Source: Pseudoxanthomonas jiangsuensis (GTDB lineage: Bacteria > Pseudomonadota > Gammaproteobacteria > Xanthomonadales > Xanthomonadaceae). Taken from it: DNA of 33,125 nt. Of this stretch, positions 7,062 to 15,520 are shown piece by piece (position 1 is the stretch's first letter; every line of letters starts with the position of its first letter). The DNA is taken from positions 1 through 33,125 of the forward strand of contig NZ_PDWL01000032.1 in assembly GCF_010093185.1 (NCBI RefSeq), written 5' to 3'. The notes below the pieces were generated by a model. That model ran no database searches and was not told the DNA's origin. It saw only the letters and a list, made by a program, of their open reading frames with translations. The position numbers and the translations under genes are program-made.

Positions 7062-8015
7062 CTAGCGCGCGGCCTGGACGCCGCGGTAGCGCTCGGCGAG
7101 CACCCCCACGCGCTGCACGTAGCGCTGGGTCTCGCTGTAGGGCGGCACGCCCTTGTAGCGGTCCACCGCACCCTCGCCGGCGTTGTAGCCGGCGGCAGCC
7201 AGGGTCAGGTCGCCGTTGAAGCGCCGCAGAAGCCAGGCCAGGTACTGCACGCCGCCGCGGATGTTCTGGCCGGCGTCGTAGCTGTCGGTGACGCCGAAGC
7301 GGCGCGCGGTGGCCGGCATCAGCTGCATCAGCCCCTGCGCCCCGACCCGCGACAGCGCCCTGGGGTTGTAGGCCGACTCGGCATGGATGATCGCGCGCAC
7401 GATCGCCTCCTCGACCCCGAACTCGCGCGCGGCGGCGGCGATCTCGGCCTGGTAGGCATTGGTGTTCAGCCGCACCGTGGCGAAGCTGACCCCCGGCCGG
7501 ACCCCGCAGGCGTAGCAGGTCTCGATGAAGCTGTAGGCGATGGTGCGCAGTTCCTGGGCGCCCGAGCCGCCGGCCGGCGGCCGGCTGCTGAAGTGGCGGA
7601 CCCCGTCCTTCATGTAGGAATAGACCTGGCCGCTGACCCGGCGCTGGGGACCGCTGGCGCGGTGCGGGCCGGGCGGCAGCGGCGCACTGGACACCCGCAT
7701 CGTGGCCGGGGCGCTGTCCACGCTGCCGGCTGCCACTGCGGGCGCCGTGGCGGCCGGCGCGGAAGCGACCGCGGTGGCGGGTTTGGAATCGGCGGCGGCC
7801 TGCGGCTGGACAGGCCTGGGCGCCTGCGCCGGGCGCGAACGGCCGCGGTCGGGCACGTAGTTGCTGAACACCGCGCACTGGGCGCCGGCGATGCGCTTGT
7901 TGACGTAGCTGGTCACGCCGTCGTCGCCGACGCAGCGGTACAGGGTGCCGGCACTGGCGGGCGCGGCCACCAGCGCGAACAGCAACAACCCCAGCATCCC
8001 CGGCATCCCCTTCAT
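7062..8015 (-). CDS. Secreted lytic transglycosylase (SLT domain) with DUF4124-like N-terminus
   Basis: A 317-residue exported cell-wall enzyme that would cleave the MurNAc-GlcNAc bond of peptidoglycan. The start at 8015 gives a clean signal peptide (MKGMPGMLGLLLFALVAAPASA); an upstream in-frame ATG at 8066 would add 17 unlikely residues. After cleavage comes a DUF4124-like strand pair (GTLYRCVGDDGVTSYVN), then an Ala/Pro-rich linker and a second similar block (GQVYSYMKDGVRHFSSRPP). The C-terminal SLT domain has the catalytic Glu in IIHAESAYNPRALSRVGAQG, then GLMQLMPATARRFGV, and AAAGYNAGEGAVDRYKGVPPYSETQRYV. It is monocistronic between petABC and miaB. The exact family number is uncertain. 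Confidence 0.9.
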   Translation of the reverse strand: MKGMPGMLGLLLFALVAAPASAGTLYRCVGDDGVTSYVNKRIAGAQCAVFSNYVPDRGRSRPAQAPRPVQPQAAADSKPATAVASAPAATAPAVAAGSVDSAPATMRVSSAPLPPGPHRASGPQRRVSGQVYSYMKDGVRHFSSRPPAGGSGAQELRTIAYSFIETCYACGVRPGVSFATVRLNTNAYQAEIAAAAREFGVEEAIVRAIIHAESAYNPRALSRVGAQGLMQLMPATARRFGVTDSYDAGQNIRGGVQYLAWLLRRFNGDLTLAAAGYNAGEGAVDRYKGVPPYSETQRYVQRVGVLAERYRGVQAAR

Positions 8016-8135
8016 GGCGCGGAGTATCCCGGCTTCCCCCGCCCTTGCCAAGCCCTTGTCGGACAAGCGGAATCCGGCCCGGGCGGGGCCGCCCGCGGCT
8101 ACAATGCCCGCCCCTGCCCGCCTGGATTAACCGCC

Positions 8136-8190
8136 ATGACCGGGATGAACGCCACGCCGGACGCCCGTCCGGACGCCGCCATCGCGTGGA
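8136..8190 (+). pseudogene. miaB: N-terminal piece of miaB, out of frame with the rest
   Basis: The ATG at 8136 opens [17 protein letters not shown], which looks like the start of a Xanthomonad MiaB, but this frame hits TAA at 8202-8204. The conserved continuation [11 protein letters not shown] (codons 8188-8220) lies in the other frame, which has a stop at 8146-8148 and no ATG, GTG or TTG before 8221. A loss of two bases, or a gain of one, close to 8183-8188 would explain it. Contraction of a CG repeat from ATCGCGCGTGGA to the observed ATCGCGTGGA would restore the reading IARGKLFIK. A sequencing or assembly error is the likeliest cause. Confidence 0.7.
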
Positions 8191-8220
8191 AAGCTATTCA
8201 TTAAGACCCACGGCTGCCAG

Positions 8221-9531
8221 ATGAACGAGTACGACTCGGCCAAGATGGCCGACGTGCTGGCCGAGCACGAGGGCCTGGAGCTGACCGACGACCCGGAACA
8301 GGCCGACGTGGTCCTGGTCAACACCTGCTCGATCCGCGAGAAGGCGCAGGAGAAGGTGTTCAGCCAGCTCGGCCGCTGGAAGGCGCTCAAGGGCCGAGGC
8401 CGCGAGGTGATCATCGGCGTCGGCGGCTGCGTGGCTTCGCAGGAAGGCGAAGCGATCGTCAAGCGCGCGCCCTACGTGGACCTGGTGTTCGGCCCGCAGA
8501 CCCTGCACCGCCTGCCCGAGCTGATCCGCGCCCGCCGCGAGCAGAACCGGCCGCAGGTGGACATCAGCTTCCCGGAGATCGAAAAGTTCGACCGCCTGCC
8601 CGAGCCGCGCGCCGAGGGCCCGAGCGCGTTCGTCTCGATCATGGAGGGCTGCTCCAAGTACTGCTCGTTCTGCGTGGTGCCCTACACCCGCGGCACCGAG
8701 GTCAGCCGCCCGTTCGAGGACGTGCTGGTCGAGGTCGCGCAGCTGGCCGCCCAGGGCGTGCGCGAGATCAACCTGCTGGGGCAGAACGTCAACGCCTACC
8801 GCGGGCCGATGGGTGAGGGTTCAGATGAAGTCGCCGATCTCGGCCTGCTGATCCGCACCATCGCCCAGATCGAGGGCGTGGGCCGGATCCGCTTCACCAC
8901 CTCGCACCCGCTGGAGTTCTCCGACTCGCTGGTGGAGGCCTACCGCGACGTGCCGCAGCTGGCCGACTACCTGCACCTGCCGGTCCAGGCCGGCAGCGAC
9001 CGCGTGCTCAGCGCGATGAAGCGCGGCTACACGTCGCTGGAGTTCAAGCAGAAGATCCGCAAGCTGCGCGCGGTGCGCCCCGGGATCTCGATCTCCTCGG
9101 ACTTCATCGTCGGCTTCCCTGGCGAGAGCGACGCCGACTTCGACAAGACCATGAAGCTGATCGAGGACGTGGGCTTCGACCAGAGCTTCTCCTTCATCTA
9201 TTCGCGCCGCCCGGGCACGCCGGCGGCCGACCTCGAGGACGACACCCCCGAGGCGGTCAAGCACGCGCGCCTGGAACGGCTGCAGGCCACGATCAACGCC
9301 AACGCCGCGAAGATCTCGCAGGCGATGGTCGGCAGCGTGCAGTCGGTGCTGGTGGAGGGCCCGTCGCGGAAGAACCCGAACGAGCTGACCGGCAAGACCG
9401 AGAACATGCGTTCGGTGAACTTCCCCGGGCATCCACGCCTGGTCGGCCAGTTCGTGGACGTACTGATCACCGAGGCGCTGACCAACTCGCTGCGCGGGCG
9501 GGTGGCGACGCGGGACGACGTGGCGGCCTGA
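8221..9531 (+). CDS. miaB: tRNA-2-methylthio-N6-dimethylallyladenosine synthase MiaB (5' end frameshifted)
   Basis: A radical-SAM methylthiotransferase that adds the methylthio group to i6A37 of tRNAs reading UNN codons. From the internal ATG the open frame gives 436 residues: the MTTase N-domain (two of its three cluster cysteines, Cys36 and Cys70), the radical-SAM motif CSKYCSFC (Cys144, 148, 151), a TIM-barrel core ([42 protein letters not shown]) and a C-terminal TRAM domain. The third N-domain cysteine is encoded just upstream in HGCQ (codon 8215-8217), so true translation should start at 8136 and cross the frameshift. A protein starting at 8221 would lack one ligand of the auxiliary cluster. 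The identity is certain; the intactness is not. Confidence 0.93.
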   Translation: MNEYDSAKMADVLAEHEGLELTDDPEQADVVLVNTCSIREKAQEKVFSQLGRWKALKGRGREVIIGVGGCVASQEGEAIVKRAPYVDLVFGPQTLHRLPELIRARREQNRPQVDISFPEIEKFDRLPEPRAEGPSAFVSIMEGCSKYCSFCVVPYTRGTEVSRPFEDVLVEVAQLAAQGVREINLLGQNVNAYRGPMGEGSDEVADLGLLIRTIAQIEGVGRIRFTTSHPLEFSDSLVEAYRDVPQLADYLHLPVQAGSDRVLSAMKRGYTSLEFKQKIRKLRAVRPGISISSDFIVGFPGESDADFDKTMKLIEDVGFDQSFSFIYSRRPGTPAADLEDDTPEAVKHARLERLQATINANAAKISQAMVGSVQSVLVEGPSRKNPNELTGKTENMRSVNFPGHPRLVGQFVDVLITEALTNSLRGRVATRDDVAA

Positions 9532-9538
9532 GCCCAGC

Positions 9539-10645
9539 TCAATCCAGCCGCTTGCGGAAGCGCAGGATCGCCGCGGCCATCATCACCGTGGTGAAGGCCA
9601 GCAGCGCCAGCACGTCCGGCCACAGTTCCCACAGGCTGGCGCCGCGCAGCATCACCGCCCGGACCAGGCGCAGGAAGTGGGTCAGCGGCAACAGCTCGGC
9701 GAACCACTGCACCGCCACCGGCATCCCCGCGAACGGGAACATGAAGCCCGACAGCAGGATCGACGGCAGGAACACGAAGAAGGTCACCTGCATCGCCTGG
9801 AACTGCGACCGCGCCAGGGTCGAGATCAGCAGCCCCAGCGCCAGGTTGGCCACGATCAGCAGCGTCGCCGCCAGGTAGACATGAACCAGGCTGCCGCGGA
9901 TCGGCACCTGGAACAGCCATGCCCCCAGCAGCAACACCAGCCCGGTCTGGACCAGGCCGATGGCGATGTACGGCAGCACCTTGCCGGCCATCAGCTCGGC
10001 GCTGCCCACCGGCGTGGCGATCAGCAGCTCCATGTTGCCGCGCTCGCGCTCGCGCACGATCGACACCCCGGTGAACAGGACCATGGTCATGGTCAGGATC
10101 ACCCCGACCAGGCCCGGCACGATGTTCACCGCCGAGCGCCGCTCCGGATTGAAGAACGCGACCACGCCGACCGGGCTGGCCGCCAGCGCGCGGGTGGCCG
10201 GCGACGCTTCGCGGCTTGCGTCCTCCACCGGCACCTGCGCCAGCTGCACCGCCGCGCTCTGCATCGCGTTGTCGCTGGCGTCGACCAGCACCTGCACCTG
10301 CTCGCGGCCCTCGGCCCGGCGGCGCTCGAAATCGGCCGGGACCACGATCCCGATGCCGTACTCGCCACGGCGGATCGCCTCCATCAGCTGCTGCGGGCTG
10401 TCGACGAAGGCCACCGGCCGCACCACCGTGGTGGCGACGATGTCCATCACCAGGGCGCGCGAGGCCGCGGTGCCGGCCTGGTCGGCGATCCCGGCCGGCA
10501 GGTCGCGCAGGTTGGTGTTGATCGCGTAGCCGAACAGCAAAAGCTGCATCACCGGGATGGCGACGATCATCGCCAGGGTGATCCGGTCGCGGCGCATCTG
10601 CCGCAGTTCCTTCAGCATCACGGCCCACAGCCGGCGCCCGTTCAT
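9539..10645 (-). CDS. ABC-2 type exporter permease
   Basis: A 368-residue membrane subunit of the YhhJ/YbhR type. The N-terminal membrane segment (about residues 23-43, ITLAMIVAIPVMQLLLFGYAI) is followed by a large extracytoplasmic domain of about 130 residues. Then come five hydrophobic segments between about 175 and 362, with the family-typical VRERERGNMELLIATPV stretch at about 195-212. The start ATG overlaps the ATPase stop (ATGA), indicating coupled translation. Only one permease gene is present, so a homodimer is expected. It ends eight bases from the miaB stop, convergent, with no obvious terminator. Substrate unknown; drug or lipid-like compounds are typical for relatives. Confidence 0.88.
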   Translation of the reverse strand: MNGRRLWAVMLKELRQMRRDRITLAMIVAIPVMQLLLFGYAINTNLRDLPAGIADQAGTAASRALVMDIVATTVVRPVAFVDSPQQLMEAIRRGEYGIGIVVPADFERRRAEGREQVQVLVDASDNAMQSAAVQLAQVPVEDASREASPATRALAASPVGVVAFFNPERRSAVNIVPGLVGVILTMTMVLFTGVSIVRERERGNMELLIATPVGSAELMAGKVLPYIAIGLVQTGLVLLLGAWLFQVPIRGSLVHVYLAATLLIVANLALGLLISTLARSQFQAMQVTFFVFLPSILLSGFMFPFAGMPVAVQWFAELLPLTHFLRLVRAVMLRGASLWELWPDVLALLAFTTVMMAAAILRFRKRLD

Positions 10646-11616
10646 GCCGCCGCCTCCGCGCCGGCGGCGCGGCCGCGGGTGGCGGCGACGAACACGTCCT
10701 CCAGGGTCGGCGCGGCCGGTTCCACCTGCGCCTGCACGCCGGCCTGGCGCAGGACCGCCTGCGCCTGCGGCGCGGCGTCGCCGGCGTCGGCCAGCAGCAC
10801 CCGCAGGCTGTTGCCGATCTGGGCCACGCTCAGCACCCCGGGCGCCGCAGCGAGCGCGTGCTTGGCCTGCGCCGGCTGCGGCGCATCCACCACCAGGGTA
10901 CGCCCGGCCAGGGCACCGGTCAGTTCGGCCGGGGAGCCGTCGGCGACCAGCACCCCGCGGTCGAGGATCGCCAACCGGTGGCAGCGCTCGGCCTCGTCCA
11001 TGTAGTGGGTGGAGACCAGCAGGGTGGTCCCGGCGTCGGCCAGCTCGAACAGCTTTTCCCAGAAGTCGCGCCGCGACTCCGGGTCGACCGCGCTGGTGGG
11101 TTCGTCCAGGAACAGCAGCTCCGGTTCGTGGATCACCGCGCCTGCCAGGGCCAGGCGCTGCTTCTGGCCGCCGCTGAGGGTGCCGGCGAGCTGCTTCTGG
11201 CGGTCGCCGAAGCGGTACTCCTCGACCAGCGCGTCGATCCGCGCGCGCGCCGCGGGCCGCGGCACGCCCTGCACCGCTGCCAGGAACTCCAGGTTCTCGC
11301 GCACGCTCAGGTCCTCGAACAGCGAGAACTTCTGGGTCATGTAGCCGATCCGCCCGCGCAGGGCCTCGGCCTGCTCGGGGATGCGCAGGCCCAGCACCTC
11401 GATCTCGCCGGCGCTGGGGGTGAGCAGGCCGCAGAGCATGCGGATGGTGGTCGACTTGCCCGAGCCGTTCGGGCCGAGGAAGCCGTAGACGTGGCGCCTG
11501 GGCACGGTCAGGTCGACCCGGTCGACCGCGCGCAGCGCGCCGAAGCGCTTGCTCAGGCCGCGGGCGCGGATCGCGACGTCCGCGTCCGCCTGCGCGCCGG
11601 CCTCCTCAGCGCGCAT
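10642..11616 (-). CDS. ABC exporter ATP-binding protein
   Basis: A 324-residue ATPase of the DrrA/YbhF type. Walker A is GPNGSGKST at 48-56, the signature is LSGGQ at 147-151, Walker B is LLFLDEP at about 167-173, and a His-loop (LLVSTHYMDEAERC) follows. The C-terminal extension after about residue 230 matches the accessory region usual in exporters of this class. It overlaps the HlyD-type gene by 11 bases and the permease by four, so the order tetR-hlyD-ATPase-permease is one tight operon. E. coli YbhF carries two ATPase domains; this protein has one. Confidence 0.92.
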   Translation of the reverse strand: MRAEEAGAQADADVAIRARGLSKRFGALRAVDRVDLTVPRRHVYGFLGPNGSGKSTTIRMLCGLLTPSAGEIEVLGLRIPEQAEALRGRIGYMTQKFSLFEDLSVRENLEFLAAVQGVPRPAARARIDALVEEYRFGDRQKQLAGTLSGGQKQRLALAGAVIHEPELLFLDEPTSAVDPESRRDFWEKLFELADAGTTLLVSTHYMDEAERCHRLAILDRGVLVADGSPAELTGALAGRTLVVDAPQPAQAKHALAAAPGVLSVAQIGNSLRVLLADAGDAAPQAQAVLRQAGVQAQVEPAAPTLEDVFVAATRGRAAGAEAAA

Positions 11617-12565
11617 CGAACTCGACCCGCACCGGCAACCCGGCCGGCAGTTCGCCCACGCCCTGCCCTTCCAGCTGCACCTCGGCCAGGTAGCTCAGGC
11701 GCGCGGCGTCCTTGCCGGTCAGGGCGTAGTACGGGGTGAACACCGGCTCGCTGCGGACCATGCGCACGCGGCCCTGGAAGTTGCGCGCGCCGTCGGCGCC
11801 GACCTTCACCGTGGCGCCGCCGCCGACCGCGACCTGCGCGCGCAGGGTTTCGGGCACGTACACCCGCGCGTGCGGCGCCTCGCCGACCAGCAGCACCGCC
11901 AGCGGCGCGCCGACCGGGGCCTGGTCGCCGAGCCGGTACGGCAGGCTGTCGATCCGCCCGGCGCGCGGCGCGACCAGGTCGAGCTTGCCGGTGGTCACCT
12001 CCTGCGCCTGCAGCTGGGCCTGGGCGGCGGCCAGCGCGGCCTCTGCCTGGGCGACCTGTTCGGGCCGGGTGCCGTTACGCAGTTCCGCCAGTACCGCTTG
12101 GGCCGCATCCACCCCGGCCTCGGCATCGGCCGCCGCCGCGCGGGCGCGGTCGACCTCGGCCGCGGCCACCAGCTGGCGCTGGCCGAGCGGACGCAGGCGC
12201 GCGTAGTAGGCGCCGGCGTCGCGGGCCTGCGCCTGCGCGGCCGCCAGCTGCGCGCGGGCCTGGGCGATGTCCTCGGCACGGGCGCCGTTGCGCAGTTCGG
12301 CCAGCGCATCCTGCTGGCGCGCGACCTCGGCCCGGGCCGCGGCCAGCTGGGCCTGGCCGCGGTCCTGCTCCAGGGTCAGCAGGCGCGCGCCGGCGACCAC
12401 CTGTTCGCCTTCGCGCACGGCGATGTCGACGATCCGCTCGGCCGCCGGCGCCGGCAGCGCGATGCGGTCGTACTCCAGGGTGCCCAGCGCCTGCGGCGGC
12501 GGATCGGTGCAGGCGGCCAGCGCCAGCGTCGCCAGCAGCGGGACGGCAAGGGAGAGACGGTTCAT
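11606..12565 (-). CDS. HlyD/YbhG-type membrane fusion protein, predicted lipoprotein
   Basis: The 319-residue periplasmic adaptor of the exporter. It starts at 12565, where ATG overlaps the tetR stop; the frame is open further upstream but that part lies inside tetR. A lipoprotein signal is visible: hydrophobic core and lipobox LAAC with Cys19. Next come a split lipoyl/barrel-sandwich domain (YDRIALPAPAAERIVDI, later LVAPRAGRIDSLPY) and between them a long Ala/Gln/Arg-rich coiled coil of about 130 residues containing two related AELRNG repeats. A beta-barrel domain closes the protein. Partner of the ATPase and permease downstream. An outer-membrane channel such as TolC would have to come from elsewhere. 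Confidence 0.88.
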   Translation of the reverse strand: MNRLSLAVPLLATLALAACTDPPPQALGTLEYDRIALPAPAAERIVDIAVREGEQVVAGARLLTLEQDRGQAQLAAARAEVARQQDALAELRNGARAEDIAQARAQLAAAQAQARDAGAYYARLRPLGQRQLVAAAEVDRARAAAADAEAGVDAAQAVLAELRNGTRPEQVAQAEAALAAAQAQLQAQEVTTGKLDLVAPRAGRIDSLPYRLGDQAPVGAPLAVLLVGEAPHARVYVPETLRAQVAVGGGATVKVGADGARNFQGRVRMVRSEPVFTPYYALTGKDAARLSYLAEVQLEGQGVGELPAGLPVRVEFDAR

Positions 12566-13272
12566 GCGGGCATCTCCAGTCCGCGCTCGAGCAGGGCGAG
12601 CGCATGGGAACGGATGGCGTCGGCGCCGAGCCCCTCGCTGGCGAACAGCTGCCGCCAGATCGGCATGCCCGCGGCGGGCAGCAGGGTCAGGCCGACCAGC
12701 GAGACCATCAGCAGGCGCGGGTCCAGGCCCGGGTTGAGCCGGCCGGCGGCCTGTTCGGCGGCGAAGCGCGCGGCCATCAGCCGGGCCACGTCCGGCGCCA
12801 GCCGGGTCACCAGCAGTTCGCGCAGGCTGCCGCCCTCGCTGACCACCTCGCGGATCCACAGCGGCGGCAGCCAGGGATGGCGGGCGACCAGCGCGCAGAC
12901 CTTGTCCACGAACGCGGCCAGGACTTCGCGCAGCGACGCGTCGGGCATGCCCACGAGGGTCGTGCGCAGCTCGGAGAACGCCGGCACCAGGCGCTCGCCG
13001 ATCACCGCCTCGCGCAGGCCGGCGGCATCGTCGAAGTAGTAGTGCAGCAGGGCCGGGGTCACCCCGGCCTCGGCGGCGATGTCGCGCAGGGATGTGGCGG
13101 CGATGCCGCGGCGCACGTAGCAGGCCAGCGCGGCATCCAGCGCGGCGGCGCGGCGGTCGCCCTCGCCGGCCGGGCGGCCGCGCGGCGCGGGCTTGCGCCG
13201 GGAGCGCGGGGCCGCGGCGGCGTTCGCGGGGCGGGACGGGGCGGGCGGTGGAGGACGACGTCCGGGATTCAT
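12562..13272 (-). CDS. TetR-family transcriptional regulator
   Basis: A 236-residue regulator. The helix-turn-helix is about residues 60-80 ([21 protein letters not shown]), close to the TetR consensus, after an unusual Pro/Ala/Arg-rich N-terminal extension of about 40 residues. The C-terminal half is a ligand-binding domain of the YbiH/CecR kind. The ATG at 13272 is chosen because the alternative TTG at 13299 lies inside the palindromic operator. No Shine-Dalgarno sequence precedes the ATG, and the promoter places the transcript start within a few bases of it, so the message may be leaderless. Its stop overlaps the HlyD gene (ATGA). It probably represses itself and the exporter, releasing on ligand binding. 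Confidence 0.9.
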   Translation of the reverse strand: MNPGRRPPPPAPSRPANAAAAPRSRRKPAPRGRPAGEGDRRAAALDAALACYVRRGIAATSLRDIAAEAGVTPALLHYYFDDAAGLREAVIGERLVPAFSELRTTLVGMPDASLREVLAAFVDKVCALVARHPWLPPLWIREVVSEGGSLRELLVTRLAPDVARLMAARFAAEQAAGRLNPGLDPRLLMVSLVGLTLLPAAGMPIWRQLFASEGLGADAIRSHALALLERGLEMPA

Positions 13273-13280
13273 GGCCGAGG

Positions 13281-13309
13281 AAATTAATTCAACGTTCAAT
13301 TAATTGCAA
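13281..13309 (-). promoter_or_regulatory. Candidate promoter of the tetR-exporter operon
   Basis: On the minus strand TTGCAA (13309-13304) and TAATTT (13286-13281) are separated by 17 bases. The -10 match is modest (three of six). The predicted transcript start is close to 13274, next to the ATG at 13272. The operator palindrome fills the spacer. Confidence 0.45.
13282..13305. promoter_or_regulatory. 24-bp near-perfect palindrome, likely TetR operator
   Basis: Half-sites AATTAATTCAAC and GTTCAATTAATT are inverted repeats matching at 11 of 12 positions around a central AACGTT. It lies nine bases upstream of the tetR ATG, in an A/T-rich island within very GC-rich sequence, between divergent tetR and phoH. 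Position, symmetry and neighbour make autoregulation by the TetR protein the obvious reading. Confidence 0.7.
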
Positions 13310-13386
13310 TCCGGACTGCCGGCGCAGGGTGCGGACCGCGTCCCTTCGACACCGGCCGCGACCGCCGTGCGCTACCCTGCGCGCCT

Positions 13387-14373
13387 ATGCCAAGCACCTC
13401 CCATCGCGACTTCACCCTGGAACCGGCGGACACCGAGCGCCTGGCCAACCTCGCCGGCCCCTTCGACCAGCACCTGCGCCAGATCGAGCTGCGCCTGGGC
13501 GTGCAGATCTCCAACCGCGGCCCGGTGTTCCGGGTCGAGGGCGGGGGCGAGGCCGTCGCCCGCGCCGAGCACCTGCTGCAGGCGCTGTACACCGAGGCCG
13601 CCGAGACCACCTTCGACAGCCACGCCATCCACCTGCGCCTGAACGAGGCCAACGTCGACCGGGTCGACGACGCCGGCTACCAGCCGCAGGAGGTCTCGGT
13701 GCGGGTGCGCCGCGGCACCATCCGCGGCCGCGGCGCCAACCAGGCCCGCTACCTGCACGCCATCGCCAGCCACGACATCAACTTCGGCATCGGCCCGGCC
13801 GGTACCGGCAAGACCTTCCTCGCGGTGGCGATGGCGGTGGACGCGCTCAACGAGTCGCGGGTGCAGCGGCTGGTGCTGGTGCGCCCGGCGGTGGAGGCCG
13901 GCGAGAAGCTCGGCTTCCTGCCCGGCGACCTGAGCCAGAAGGTCGATCCCTACCTGCGCCCGCTGTACGACGCCCTGTACGAGATGCTGGGCGTGGAGAA
14001 GGTGGTCAAGCTGCTGGAGAAGAACGTCATCGAGATCGCGCCGCTGGCCTACATGCGCGGGCGCACCCTCAACGACGCCTTCGTGATCCTGGACGAGGCC
14101 CAGAACACCACCATCGAGCAGATGAAGATGTTCCTGACCCGGCTGGGCTTCGGCTCCACCGCGGTGGTCACCGGCGACATGACCCAGGTCGACCTGCCCA
14201 AGCACGTGAAGTCCGGGCTGAAGGACGCGATCGAGGTGCTGCGCGGGGTGGACGGGGTCAGCTTCACCTTCTTCGAGGCCCGCGACGTGGTCCGCCACCC
14301 GCTGGTGGCGCGCATTGTCTCCGCCTACGACCGCCGCGACGCGCAGGACCGGGAGACGGGAGCGGCGCCATGA
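13387..14373 (+). CDS. PhoH family ATPase (YbeZ)
   Basis: A 328-residue cytoplasmic ATPase of the PhoH/YbeZ family, a helicase-like NTPase linked to RNA metabolism and ribosome maturation together with YbeY. Walker A is GPAGTGKT at 136-143 and Walker B VILDEAQ at 233-239. Other family blocks are [27 protein letters not shown] and GDMTQVDLP. The N-terminal 80 residues hold a KH-like region ([16 protein letters not shown]). It overlaps ybeY by four bases. In E. coli miaB, ybeZ, ybeY and ybeX are contiguous; here the exporter block separates miaB from this gene. Confidence 0.93.
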   Translation: MPSTSHRDFTLEPADTERLANLAGPFDQHLRQIELRLGVQISNRGPVFRVEGGGEAVARAEHLLQALYTEAAETTFDSHAIHLRLNEANVDRVDDAGYQPQEVSVRVRRGTIRGRGANQARYLHAIASHDINFGIGPAGTGKTFLAVAMAVDALNESRVQRLVLVRPAVEAGEKLGFLPGDLSQKVDPYLRPLYDALYEMLGVEKVVKLLEKNVIEIAPLAYMRGRTLNDAFVILDEAQNTTIEQMKMFLTRLGFGSTAVVTGDMTQVDLPKHVKSGLKDAIEVLRGVDGVSFTFFEARDVVRHPLVARIVSAYDRRDAQDRETGAAP

Positions 14374-14852
14374 CCAGGGGCCCCCTCCGCCTCGACGTCG
14401 CCGTCAGCTACGCCGTGCCGCGGGCCGGCGTGCCGGCGGCGGTGAGCTTCCGCAAGTGGGTGGCCGCGGCGCTGAAGAACCGCATCCGCGAGGCCGACCT
14501 GGCGATCCGGATCGTCGACGCCAAGGAAGGCCGCGCGCTCAATCACCACTACCGGGGCAAGGATTACCCGACCAACGTGCTCAGCTTCCCGGCCGAGCTG
14601 CCGGAAGGACTGCCCAAGGGCGTGAAGCTGCCCTTGCTGGGCGACCTGGTGATCTGCGCGCCGGTGGTGGCGCGCGAGGCCAGGGAACAGGGCAAACCGC
14701 TGGCCGCGCACTACGCCCACCTGACCGTGCACGGCGCGCTGCACCTGCTGGGTTGGGACCACGAGGACGACAAGGAGGCCGAGGCGATGGAACAGCTCGA
14801 GCGCGAGATCCTGGCCGACCTCGGCCTGCCCGATCCCTATGCGGGGGAGTGA
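14370..14852 (+). CDS. ybeY: Endoribonuclease YbeY
   Basis: A 160-residue single-strand endoribonuclease needed for 16S rRNA 3'-end maturation and 70S ribosome quality control. The zinc site HxxxHxxxxxH is intact in [11 protein letters not shown] (near residues 126-136). The substrate-region motif is [17 protein letters not shown]. The start ATG overlaps the phoH stop (ATGA), so the two are coupled, as expected for partners acting together. Length is close to the family norm. Confidence 0.95.
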   Translation: MTRGPLRLDVAVSYAVPRAGVPAAVSFRKWVAAALKNRIREADLAIRIVDAKEGRALNHHYRGKDYPTNVLSFPAELPEGLPKGVKLPLLGDLVICAPVVAREAREQGKPLAAHYAHLTVHGALHLLGWDHEDDKEAEAMEQLEREILADLGLPDPYAGE

Positions 14853-14856
14853 AGCG

Positions 14857-15477
14857 ATGGAATGGCGCACCGGCCTGGCCTTGCTGCTGCTCGCACCGTT
14901 CTCCGCCTTCGCCCAGGATGATGACGCCGCGATCGCTCCGCCCGACCTGCCGGCGCTGATTGAATGCCGCGCCGACTACCCGGCGCTGCTGGCGCTGGCG
15001 CCGGTGATCACCGACCCGCTCGCGGCCGTGGCCCTGGGCTGGCGCCCGCAGGTGCAGGCCAACCCGTTCATGCTCGAGTACCGGCTCAATACCCCGATCA
15101 CCGTGTTCGGCCGCCAGACCGACCACATCGCCTTCGCCGGCGAGGCGGTGATGGCGGTGCTGGACCTGGCCGAGCCGCGCACGCTGGCGCGCGAACTGGA
15201 GCTGGAGACTGGGATCGACACCCCGCGCAAGGCGCTGTTCGGGCGCGAGGTGCGGGTCACCGAACTGCCGCCCGGCGAGGACGGCGTGCCCTGGGTGGAA
15301 TCGGCGATCCTCAACGTCTCCAACGTCGACTCGCATCCCGGCAAGACCCTGGCCGGCTGCAGCTACAGCCGCGGCCCGGTCGAGGACGAGGACGAGGACG
15401 AAGCACCGGAACAGGCCCCGGCCGCGCCGACCCAAGCCGCGGCGGCGCCCTCGCCCGCCGCCGCCGTTCCGCGCTAG
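14857..15477 (+). CDS. Unrecognised secreted protein between ybeY and corC
   Basis: A 206-residue protein that I do not recognise. The ATG at 14857 has a GGGGGAG ribosome site overlapping the end of ybeY, and starts a signal peptide (MEWRTGLALLLLAPFSAFA, then QDDD). The mature part has about 140 residues of mixed sequence with cysteines at ECRADY and AGCSYS that might form a disulfide. The recognisable segments are WRPQVQANPFMLEYRLNTP and FGRQTDHIAFAGEAVMAVLDL. It ends in an acidic run (EDEDEDEAPEQ) and an Ala/Pro tail. Tight spacing suggests cotranscription with phoH-ybeY. A periplasmic location is inferred from the signal peptide only. Confidence 0.75.
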   Translation: MEWRTGLALLLLAPFSAFAQDDDAAIAPPDLPALIECRADYPALLALAPVITDPLAAVALGWRPQVQANPFMLEYRLNTPITVFGRQTDHIAFAGEAVMAVLDLAEPRTLARELELETGIDTPRKALFGREVRVTELPPGEDGVPWVESAILNVSNVDSHPGKTLAGCSYSRGPVEDEDEDEAPEQAPAAPTQAAAAPSPAAAVPR

Positions 15478-15520
15478 ACTCCGGGCCAACGCCGGGTTTC
15501 CCGGTGCCCTTCCACCCCCG

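Noticed and set aside
4903..7065. Plus-strand open frame of 720 codons opposite petABC
   Set aside because: It is the complement of three firmly identified bc1 genes, with His/Gln/Val/Gly-rich shadow composition.
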